64,000 bases of DNA from Pseudomonas hefeiensis (GTDB lineage Bacteria; Pseudomonadota; Gammaproteobacteria; Pseudomonadales; Pseudomonadaceae), in the NCBI RefSeq assembly GCF_030687835.1, contig NZ_CP117449.1, positions 868,001-932,000 on the forward strand. The letters run 5' to 3'. Shown here piece after piece: positions 50,072-57,215 of the stretch. Under the pieces are notes generated by a model that had not been told where the DNA came from, searched no databases, and worked only from the letters and a program-made list of their open reading frames with translations. A program made the translations under genes and the position numbers. Each line of letters begins with the position of its first letter. The first letter of the stretch is position 1.

Positions 50072-50158
50072 ATGGCATGCCCACCTTTTAAGCTCGTGCG
50101 CCACCCCGGCCCAATGGTTCAAGCTGCAAACTATCTCGGAGGATTCCGCGATGTTTGA
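50072..50158 (+). CDS. 28-residue leader ORF
   Basis: ATG at 50072 behind an excellent RBS (AAGGAGATAAGGAAA). It encodes MACPPFKLVRHPGPMVQAAN followed by YLGGFRDV. The stop overlaps the start of the next gene, so it may couple translation of that gene to this peptide. No known family. Confidence 0.5.
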   Translation: MACPPFKLVRHPGPMVQAANYLGGFRDV

Positions 50159-50687
50159 TCTTTCGCTTCTCATCGGTCTTCCCAAGCCCAACAGCATCGA
50201 TACTTCATCGCTTACCCCTGAAGATGCAGCGATTAAACTGCGGCAGGCTGCCACTCTACGGCTTAACGGAGCCCAGAGTATTCTGCTTCATTTTCCGCAA
50301 GACGTTGAGTTGGCAGTAGAGCTGTTGGATGACGCAGCCGTGTTGTACGACAAGGCATTCCGAAATTTAACTGGTATTCCAGCTCAAAGCGTTCACCAAC
50401 AGATCCATGAGTATGTCTCTGTCCCATCTGCTGAAGGCTCTCCTGCGATCCAAACCCCGTGGGGCGATGAGTTCGCTCCGATAATTAAGGACGGTGTTCG
50501 TTGCGCAGAGACTTGGCTTGAAGGCTCATCATTACCGTTATGGTGGGCGCTGTCTCAGAATAGAAAACGCCATCGTCCAGGTGATCCCCAAGAGGCATTT
50601 GAAGCAGGTTTTTTGCTGCGGCTGCAGCAGACGCTGATCATGCGACGTGAGGCCCTCGCTTCCCAATCAACCCGCTTTGATGCCTGA
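50151..50687 (+). CDS. unrecognised island protein
   Basis: A 178-residue soluble, mainly helical protein (LTPEDAAIKLRQAATLRLNG; DVELAVELLDDAAVLYDKAF; DPQEAFEAGFLLRLQQTLIM). An RBS (GGAGG) lies 8 bases before the ATG. It has no signal peptide or known motif. It overlaps the 28-residue leader ORF and follows the structured region, so its expression is probably post-transcriptionally controlled. The function is unknown. Confidence 0.7.
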   Translation: MFDLSLLIGLPKPNSIDTSSLTPEDAAIKLRQAATLRLNGAQSILLHFPQDVELAVELLDDAAVLYDKAFRNLTGIPAQSVHQQIHEYVSVPSAEGSPAIQTPWGDEFAPIIKDGVRCAETWLEGSSLPLWWALSQNRKRHRPGDPQEAFEAGFLLRLQQTLIMRREALASQSTRFDA

Positions 50688-51298
50688 GTCTGTAATTGAC
50701 GTTTAAGATTTGCTTTTCCCGCCAAACCCTTCGATCAAGCGATCTTTGATCGCGCTGATCGGAGGGTTCACTCGCTTTTTTCTCGAAGCCTCCGCGTTCC
50801 ACCCTCCCATTTTCAAATTTGATTAACGCCACGCTTGCTTTCACCCGTCAGTAATCCCCACGATCCTGTCGGGTGCAACGCTATTCAGTGTATGTGCGAA
50901 TCTTTTCGTTGGGCATGGGTGTAGGTGTGGCGACAGCGGCGACGCCGGCGACAACCCACGTAGAGTGTGGCCTGGGGAATGGCGACAGAAGTGGCGACAG
51001 TCGCCACTTTCTCAGCGCATTGACCGTGACGCTTGACCGCCTTTTCGTGTGGGTATAAAAATTGGCGCACGGATCGTTGTCGTTGACAGCACCAGCCCAG
51101 GTAGCCAGAACCTTGAAGGCTACGCCACTCGCGTGGTGGTTCTTCCCCAAGTGCGATTAGCGTCCGGCGGCTCGCACGGTCACTCCCCAAGAGTGATGGA
51201 TGCCTACTCGACCAATCTGCCCATTGCGGCAGACGATGGACCTACCTCGCTGCATTGCAGCAACCTCACCTCTTGGCACACTTCGCTGCGCCAGACCT

Positions 51299-51331
51299 CG
51301 CCCGTCTCTTTCTCCAGGAAAGAGACGGGCG
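51299..51331. repeat. 14-bp perfect hairpin in a gene-poor stretch
   Basis: CGCCCGTCTCTTTC and its exact complement around TCCAG, without a T-run. The 50688-51603 stretch has no gene I can support. It also holds two smaller perfect dyads (51467-51483, CCTGACTG-A-CAGTCAGG; 51533-51555, GTGCCGA/TCGGCAC). It may be a replication, transfer or regulatory region of the island, or the leader of the DUF3987 operon. Confidence 0.6.
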
Positions 51332-51603
51332 CTCGTACCATTGTTGCAAGCCGCGTCGTACAGGGCATTGCCGCAACTCTCCTCGTGACAATCTGCCTGA
51401 CAACTCCGATTCGTCGCCATCCGCAACGACGCAGGCGCCGGTGCCGCAGCCCATGGATAGGCTGCACCTGACTGACAGTCAGGCGTGCCCCAGGTGTCGA
51501 TGTTGTTGCTTTCTCCCACCCAGGATCTCTAGGTGCCGAACTCGTCAGTCGGCACAGTCTCCACCCGCCCGCATCTTCAGATGCGTCTAAGGAGGCCAGA
51601 TTC

Positions 51604-51657
51604 ATGGTTTTTGCCCTTGCTCCCGGTCGTAAGGAGCCGTTCGTTCCGCGTCAGTGA
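51604..51657 (+). CDS. 17-residue possible leader peptide
   Basis: ATG at 51604 with a near-perfect RBS (TAAGGAGG, 8 bases upstream). It encodes MVFALAPGRKEPFVPRQ. A strong RBS before such a short frame suggests a leader peptide or a remnant start for the DUF3987 operon 98 bases downstream. Confidence 0.35.
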   Translation: MVFALAPGRKEPFVPRQ

Positions 51658-51754
51658 ACACCTCACCGGCCGCAGGGGCCTTGATCCCTGATAACACTCA
51701 ACAGCCGTGGCGGGACTACGTGAGGAAAACCAGCAATGAACGAGGAGAGGGCCC

Positions 51755-53164
51755 ATGCAGCAGTTAGACCCGAAGCTTGAACTACCACAATCCCCTCGAC
51801 CGCTGATTGAGTCGAATCCCGTGGCCCAGCCTTATCCGGTGCAGGCTCTGGGTGGGATTCTTGGGCCTGCGGTTGAGCGCATGGCCGAGGTCATCGGTGT
51901 CCCTCAGGCACTAGCCGCGCAATCGGTGTTGGCTGCCTCGGCGCTGGCCACCCAAGGTCATGCGGGCTTACAGCTCGACGGACGCAGTTATCCGCTGTCG
52001 CTGTACCTGATCACGGTCGCTGCGTCAGGTGATCGTAAGACCGCAGCGGATCGATTTGCACTGCTGCCAGCACGGCAATGGGAGCGTGAACAGTGGCAGC
52101 GCTATCGCGAACACCTTGCCCGATACCTTGCCGCACAGCGACAGGCGCAACGTATCAAACCTGGCGATCCTGAGTCCGCGAGCGCAATGTCGCTCGAAGC
52201 GGAGCCCTCAGCCCCTAGACTGATCACCACGGACCCGACTATCGAGGCCCTGATCAAGGGGCTTTGTCATGACTTGCCGAGCATGGGCCTGTTCTGTGAC
52301 GAAGGCGGGCAATTCCTCGGCAGCAGCACCATGAATAGGGATAACCGTTTAAAAGCCGTGACGACCTTATCGTCGCTCTGGGACGGTAGCCCGATTGATC
52401 GTGCGCGCTCGATGGCTGGCGAAAGCCTGCGAGCCTACGACCGACGCTTGAGCCTGCACCTGATGCTGCAACCGTATCTAGCCATGCAGTTACTCTGTGA
52501 CCCGTTGCTGCAGGGGCAAGGCATTCTCGGGCGCTGCCTGATGACTTGGCCCACTAGCCTAGCCGGACAACGCAGCTACCAGGCTGTCGACTTGTCCAAA
52601 GACGCTGCCCTAACGCGCTATTACCACCGCCTTTCGGCGCTGTTTCATCAGCCGTGGTCATTGTCTCCTGATGGTGCTCTACAGCTATCACTGCTGACCC
52701 TCAGTCCATTGGCCCGTCGTCGCTGGATTGATCTGCATGATGCTATCGAGGCCCAGCTGGGTGAGTTTGGCGAACTAGCAAGCGTGCGGCCTAGCGGATC
52801 GAAGGCTGCCGACAACCTGCTGCGTGTCGCCAGCATCCTTGCCGTGGTGGAGGAGAGCAGCGTCGTGGAGGTCGACCACATCCAACGGGCCTCGACCTTA
52901 ATTGGTTATTACCTTACCGAGATCCAGCGCCTGACCGAACAGGAACCGGTGTGTCGGGTAAAGGAAGAAGCAGATCGGCTGCTGCGCTGGCTCAAGGTCA
53001 AAGATTGGAAGCGTTTTAGTATCCGGGACCTGAATCGCAATGGTCCTCGCTTTGCCCGTAAGAGCAGCCGCCATACCACCAAACTGTTGGTCGAGTTGCT
53101 TGATCATCACTGGCTGATCACCGACGGTCAGACCTTCGAGGTGCGCCATGTTCAATCTCGATGA
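51755..53164 (+). CDS. DUF3987 (YfjI-like) protein
   Basis: A 469-residue protein of the DUF3987/YfjI family, often encoded on phages and islands next to integrases. The family start is visible (PYPVQALGGILGPAVERMAE; QSVLAASALATQGHAGLQLD), and YLITVAASGDRKTAADRF resembles a P-loop-like turn. GLFCDEGGQFLGSSTMNRDN near 180 is also conserved. A role in island replication or DNA processing is commonly supposed but unproven. Its stop region overlaps the next start by 17 bases, so the module 51755-54731 is one operon. Confidence 0.85.
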   Translation: MQQLDPKLELPQSPRPLIESNPVAQPYPVQALGGILGPAVERMAEVIGVPQALAAQSVLAASALATQGHAGLQLDGRSYPLSLYLITVAASGDRKTAADRFALLPARQWEREQWQRYREHLARYLAAQRQAQRIKPGDPESASAMSLEAEPSAPRLITTDPTIEALIKGLCHDLPSMGLFCDEGGQFLGSSTMNRDNRLKAVTTLSSLWDGSPIDRARSMAGESLRAYDRRLSLHLMLQPYLAMQLLCDPLLQGQGILGRCLMTWPTSLAGQRSYQAVDLSKDAALTRYYHRLSALFHQPWSLSPDGALQLSLLTLSPLARRRWIDLHDAIEAQLGEFGELASVRPSGSKAADNLLRVASILAVVEESSVVEVDHIQRASTLIGYYLTEIQRLTEQEPVCRVKEEADRLLRWLKVKDWKRFSIRDLNRNGPRFARKSSRHTTKLLVELLDHHWLITDGQTFEVRHVQSR

Positions 53165-53501
53165 AGCACTGCACAACCACTTAGCTCAACGCCAAAAGTA
53201 TCCGAAAGCGCGGTTTGTCGCCGCGACTGTCGCCACTTTGTCGCCACGCTCAAAGCCAGGCAAGACAAAGGTTGTCGCCGCTGTCGCCGATGTCGCCACC
53301 CTCCGGAAAGCTATCACCTCGACGACAGACATCATTCAGTGGTTGAAAGACGAGGGCGCGCTTCTCTACATCGCCGAAAACACGCTGTGTTTTCGCCCGA
53401 CTGATTGGGCCCAGTTCGCTATTGTGAGTGCGCACTGGCGGGTCCTTTTGCGTGAGCTCGCGGCTGTCGATCAGGAACAGAAAAATGGCTCGCGTCGGTA
53501 A
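53148..53501 (+). CDS. unrecognised island protein
   Basis: A 117-residue basic protein beginning MFNLDEALHNHLAQRQKYPK. The middle is a low-complexity stretch rich in Val, Ala and Lys (AATVATLSPRSKPGKTKVVA). It ends in a compact region (IIQWLKDEGALLYIAENTLC, then FRPTDWAQF) that may bind DNA. It overlaps both neighbours by 17 bases. The DNA is repetitive in GTCGCC around 53215-53300. No family recognised. Confidence 0.65.
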   Translation: MFNLDEALHNHLAQRQKYPKARFVAATVATLSPRSKPGKTKVVAAVADVATLRKAITSTTDIIQWLKDEGALLYIAENTLCFRPTDWAQFAIVSAHWRVLLRELAAVDQEQKNGSRR

Positions 53502-54465
53502 GCGATCTGGGCGCAATTTTGGCTTCGGTCGCCAGCTCAGCTATGCCGGCCCTCAAGCTCTGAAAGATCTATTTGGCGACGGCCATTTTGCTACCGTCAA
53601 AGCCCATAGCGATCGCTGGCAAGCATTCGTGCGTTGGTGTCGATCCGAGGAAGGGCCGAGGCTTAATGACGCGCGACAGATCGACCGCGAGATCCTCATG
53701 CGTTACGCCGCCTGTATGCGGGAGCAAGTTGACCAGGGCAACGTCGGCATCGCCACCGCGCAGAACCGACTGTCAAGCGTGAACCGAACGATGGCTGCGC
53801 TGCGCGGTGATCAGTACGTCAAAATCCCCAGTCCGAGCAAGGCGCTGGGCTTGCAGCGCTCAAGCGTGCGCGGGGAGGTCCCGCAAGGCCAAGATCGTGA
53901 TCAGATCGAGTTGATCGCACGCGTACTGTCAGAGCGAGGTCAGCAACGTGTGGCCACAATTGTGCTTCTGGCCCGGGATACTGGTATGCGCCTGCGTGAA
54001 GCGATCTTGGCGGACCTGCCCCGACTGCAACGTGAGGTTCGGCAACTGGGCAAGATCAACATCCAGGATGGCACCAAAGGTGGTCGATCAGGGGCCTCGG
54101 CACCGCGCTGGATTACGGTAACGGATCAAGTTCGCGATGCCCTGGATTGGGCCAGCGCGAACTCACCCAATGGCAGCCGGAATTTGTTGGCGTCCGACGA
54201 AAGCTACAAAGACTTTATGCAGGCAGTTGTGCGACCGGCACGGGACATCCTGCATGAGCATGGATTGAAAGGTTTTCATGAGCTGCGGGCGGCTTACGCC
54301 TGTGAGCGCTATGAGCAACTAGTCGGCTTTCCTGCACCCGTTAATGGTGGTCGTGTTCATCAAGAGGATCGAGCACTCGATCAGCGAGCCCGTAAGCAGA
54401 TCAGCCACGAATTGGGACATAACCGCATTGATGTGGTGAGTGCCTACATCGGAGGTCGGCGATGA
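53485..54465 (+). CDS. Integrase_1-type tyrosine recombinase
   Basis: A 326-residue protein. The SAM-like core-binding domain is at about residues 20-110 (FATVKAHSDRWQAFVRWCRS). The catalytic domain is at about 140-320, with VLLARDTGMRLREAILADL carrying the first catalytic Arg, and HELRAAYACERYEQL plus KQISHELGHNRIDVVSAYIG holding the later His/Arg and the terminal Tyr. The ATG at 53485 has AGGAA upstream. These recombinases occur in islands behind DUF3987 genes. It is not the ssrA-type integrase, so the region may contain two mobile units. Confidence 0.8.
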   Translation: MARVGKRSGRNFGFGRQLSYAGPQALKDLFGDGHFATVKAHSDRWQAFVRWCRSEEGPRLNDARQIDREILMRYAACMREQVDQGNVGIATAQNRLSSVNRTMAALRGDQYVKIPSPSKALGLQRSSVRGEVPQGQDRDQIELIARVLSERGQQRVATIVLLARDTGMRLREAILADLPRLQREVRQLGKINIQDGTKGGRSGASAPRWITVTDQVRDALDWASANSPNGSRNLLASDESYKDFMQAVVRPARDILHEHGLKGFHELRAAYACERYEQLVGFPAPVNGGRVHQEDRALDQRARKQISHELGHNRIDVVSAYIGGRR

Positions 54466-54731
54466 TGGCCGAGTTCGACATAGCGTTGTTTCTGCGCCCC
54501 GTGCTCAAAGGTGCACATGCCACGCAGCATCGGCACATCAGGCAAGCAGAAAGGATGCACAAGGTGATTCGTGAGCGCTGGGGTTGCGCGACTCCCTGGT
54601 CCTGGAGAGAAAAGCACGTGAGATGGTTTCTGGAGCACTACCTGCGATGCTCAGCTCCAGCTACCGTCTATTACTACGACTTAACAGCAGGGTTGATCCG
54701 CCGCAGAAAGGCAAAAGTCGTGGTTGCCTGA
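54462..54731 (+). CDS. small basic protein coupled to the recombinase
   Basis: An 89-residue protein (MMAEFDIALFLRPVLKGAHA; TPWSWREKHVRWFLEHYLRC). It overlaps the recombinase stop (ATGATG). The central part looks like a recombinase core-binding (SAM-like) fragment, so it may be a partner or accessory factor of that enzyme. No firm family. Confidence 0.6.
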   Translation: MMAEFDIALFLRPVLKGAHATQHRHIRQAERMHKVIRERWGCATPWSWREKHVRWFLEHYLRCSAPATVYYYDLTAGLIRRRKAKVVVA

Positions 54732-54747
54732 TAGACCTTTAAGCGTG

Positions 54748-54792
54748 AGCCCCTGAGTATGGGAATGCGGAGCCTTCCCATACTCAGGGGCT
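54748..54792. terminator. 18-bp perfect hairpin after the recombinase operon
   Basis: Left arm 54748-54765 starts AGCCCCTGAGTATGGGAA and its exact complement is at 54775-54792, with a 9-base loop. No T-run on either strand. It sits between the convergent recombinase operon and the P4-type integrase, probably as a bidirectional transcript end. The rest of 54793-54897 shows nothing. Confidence 0.6.
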
Positions 54793-54897
54793 TGGCTGAA
54801 AAAGCGCATGCATACCAGAGATCTGGCAACTGTCGTCACTCCTTTCGCCCTGCTACACGACACGGATCGTAGCCGGTGGCGCGTACCTTTTGGATGT

Positions 54898-56154
54898 TCA
54901 GCGAATCGGTATGACGTTGCGATCTCTGGTTTGATTGATGGCCGATGCTGACAGGCTGCCGGTGGCCGCCTTCTGGATATGTTCACTCCACCAAGCCATC
55001 ATCGGACGCCGGCGTTCGATGTAATCCGTCCGGTTGTAGGCGCTACGAACTTCGTCCTTGTCGACATGCGCCAGTGCGACCTCGATCAGCTCCGGATCCC
55101 AGCCATGCTCATTCAGGATGGTGCTCGCCATCGAGCGCAAGCCGTGGCTGACTAGACGGTCCTGAAAGCCCATGCGCTTCAACGCCATGTTGGCGGTCTG
55201 GCTATTGGCATGGGTGCGGGGGTTTCTATCTGACGGGAACACGTACTCTCTGTTACCGCTGAGTTGCTTGAGTGTCTCCAGTAAAGAAAGTGCCTGATCG
55301 GTAAGAGGGATTGTGTGCGGCCGACGCTTTTTCATGCGCTCTGGCGGAATGGTCCAAATGCGCTTGTCGAAGTCGATATCTGCCCATCGCGCGGTGGCTG
55401 CTTCGGCAGGGCGGGTCATCGTGTGCAGTTGCCATTCGATCAGGCAGCGGGTCGTGCGTTTGATGCTGGCGTTCGCGATTTCCATCATGAGCTCGGGAAG
55501 CTCCTCAGGTGGTAGCGCAGCCATGTTCTCTTTCTTGGGTTTCTTGAACACCGCCCGAATTCCATTGAGGGGGTTCGCGAGTATCAACCCGGAGTTGACC
55601 CCGTAGGTCATGATCTCGTTGAGTCGTTGGCTCAATCGTTTCACGGTTTCGAGACTCCCTTTGGCCTCGATTGGACGAAGGATCTTGATAACCATCGGAG
55701 CAGTGATTTTAGAGAGCGGCGTTGTTTTCATGCTTGGGAAAACATGAAGCGTCAGCGATCTCCAAATGTCTTCGGCGTAGGCTTTGGTTACGGAGTCTTT
55801 CTTCAGCTCGAACCAGGCCGTGGCCACCTTCTCGAAAGTGTGTTCACTCTCCGCAAGTTTGGCTTGCCTTACCTCATCACGCTGGGTTTTGGGATCAATG
55901 CCCAAAGCGAGTAACTCACGCGCCTCTGCGGCTTTCTTCCGGGCGTTGGCTAGCGAGAGGTCGGGGTATGGACCAAGCGCCATGTTGATACGGCTTCTGG
56001 TCAACGGCTCACGGTAATTGAAATTCCACATCATCGAGCCGCTGGCGCGTACTCGAAGCTGCAAGCCATCGCCGTCGCTGAGGACGAAGTCTTTACCAGT
56101 TGCCTTGACTGCCTTGAGCTGGCGATCGGAGAGGCGGGTTGCGTTAGTAGGCAT
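54898..56154 (-). CDS. int: P4-type tyrosine integrase next to ssrA
   Basis: A 418-residue integrase. The N-terminal DUF4102 arm-binding domain (LSDRQLKAVKATGKDFVLSD; LGPYPDLSLANARKKAAEAR) covers about 1-95. The core-binding domain covers about 100-200. Catalytic residues are in WQLHTMTRPAEAATARW (Arg), RLVSHGLRSMASTILNEHG (His-x-x-Arg) and the C-terminal Tyr near RSAYNRTDY. The ATG at 56154 has GGAGG upstream. It starts 187 bases from the 3' end of ssrA and reads away from it, the standard layout for islands integrated in tmRNA genes. Confidence 0.92.
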   Translation of the reverse strand: MPTNATRLSDRQLKAVKATGKDFVLSDGDGLQLRVRASGSMMWNFNYREPLTRSRINMALGPYPDLSLANARKKAAEARELLALGIDPKTQRDEVRQAKLAESEHTFEKVATAWFELKKDSVTKAYAEDIWRSLTLHVFPSMKTTPLSKITAPMVIKILRPIEAKGSLETVKRLSQRLNEIMTYGVNSGLILANPLNGIRAVFKKPKKENMAALPPEELPELMMEIANASIKRTTRCLIEWQLHTMTRPAEAATARWADIDFDKRIWTIPPERMKKRRPHTIPLTDQALSLLETLKQLSGNREYVFPSDRNPRTHANSQTANMALKRMGFQDRLVSHGLRSMASTILNEHGWDPELIEVALAHVDKDEVRSAYNRTDYIERRRPMMAWWSEHIQKAATGSLSASAINQTRDRNVIPIR

Positions 56155-56302
56155 AGGGGCTACCTCCAGCACCGTTTTGGTATCCTGAAAATAGCATTTG
56201 GTAGTCCGGGATACCACCTGGGATACCAAAGCGCCTGGAACTCAGAAATCCTCGAAAGCCCCAAAAAGCGCTGAACCCCCTGTATTCACTGGATTTTAGG
56301 CA

Positions 56303-56329
56303 CAAAAAAAGACGTCCGTGGACGTCTTT
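56303..56329 (-). terminator. ssrA terminator
   Basis: Stem AAAGACGTCC/GGACGTCTTT with a 2-base loop and a run of U on the minus strand, 12 bases beyond the tmRNA 3' end. Confidence 0.85.
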
Positions 56330-56340
56330 AGATGTTGAAG

Positions 56341-56734
56341 TGGTGGAGCCGGGGGGATTTGAACCCCCGTCCGCCAGTACTCCGCTGTCGGTACTACATG
56401 CTTAGCCGTGTCTATTAAGTTAACCCTCAGCGACCCGACGGGCAGGGTGCTTTGGGCGAGTTGTGTAAGTTTTAGCCGATTCGTCCACAACGTACTGCAC
56501 GGCGATTCCGTTCTATATGACAATCACTTTGGGTTTACGGACATCCCCTGGTGATTGCTGGACCCGAAGGTACCAGAAGGGAAGGGCTAAGGCTGCTTAC
56601 GCAGCGAGAGCGTATTCCCCGTAGGTTTCGTCATTGGCAACTATAGGAAGTTGCAACAGTGGATTTACGAGTTCTGTTACCAACTCGGCATGCACCTAAA
56701 GTTTCGCAACCGGCGTCGAATCCTAAACGGCCCC
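56341..56734 (-). ncRNA. ssrA: transfer-messenger RNA
   Basis: A 394-base tmRNA. The 5' end GGGGCCG pairs with the 3' end CGGCTCC before the encoded ACCA tail. The tRNA-like T arm (GGGGGTTCAAATCCCCC) is present. The tag-reading frame (56597-56638) encodes ANDETYGEYALAA and a TAA stop, the Pseudomonas type of degradation tag. It rescues stalled ribosomes with SmpB. The 3' end is the integration site used by the adjacent P4-type integrase. Confidence 0.97.
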
Positions 56735-56830
56735 GAGCCTGTAGCTCCGTGAATCAGTTGGAGCGACAAGCCTGTGCAGTGTACGCCAATACGTAGCTGA
56801 GGCCAACCCGAAGGTTGGCCTCACGCAAGG

Positions 56831-57118
56831 TTACTGCTGATCGCCCTTGTTGTTGTTCTGCAGTTTCTGAAGAGCCTGGGTGGTCAGCGAGATGCAGTTT
56901 TCGACGCCTTCCTTGGTGCCTTTGGCCTGCTCGGCCTTGGCTTGGCTCACTGTGGCGGTAACGTCGGTCTTCAAGCCTTCGCTCATTTGTTGAGCGGTGG
57001 TCATGTTGTTGTCAATTTTTTGCAGATTGGTATCGCAAAGGGTTGTTTCCGCTGCAAACACCGGAGAGGCCAACAGTGCCGCGGAAATGAACAAGCCAGC
57101 AAATGCAGTGTGCTTCAT
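56831..57118 (-). CDS. small exported protein of unknown function
   Basis: A 95-residue protein with a signal peptide (MKHTAFAGLFISAALLASPV, then FAAE). The mature part is helical with two cysteines (TTLCDTNLQKID; VENCISLTTQALQKL) that could form a disulfide. The ATG at 57118 has AAGGAG 6-7 bases upstream; the longer frame is spurious. It is monocistronic. No family recognised. Confidence 0.75.
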   Translation of the reverse strand: MKHTAFAGLFISAALLASPVFAAETTLCDTNLQKIDNNMTTAQQMSEGLKTDVTATVSQAKAEQAKGTKEGVENCISLTTQALQKLQNNNKGDQQ

Positions 57119-57185
57119 GTGTATCTCCTTGAACGTTTGGTCTCGGTGCTGGCGGATGGACGTGGCCAGGCCCGAGTCAATAAAG

Positions 57186-57204
57186 GGCCCGACGGCGTCG
57201 GGCC
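57186..57204 (-). terminator. terminator of the lactate operon
   Basis: Stem GGCCCGAC/GTCGGGCC with a 3-base loop, 12 bases beyond the dld stop, followed by CUUUAUU on the minus strand. Confidence 0.75.
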
Positions 57205-57215
57205 TATTCAAGTGA

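Noticed and set aside
56296..56523. Minus-strand ORF of 75 codons
   Set aside because: It lies inside the tmRNA gene and its terminator; the RNA explains the sequence.
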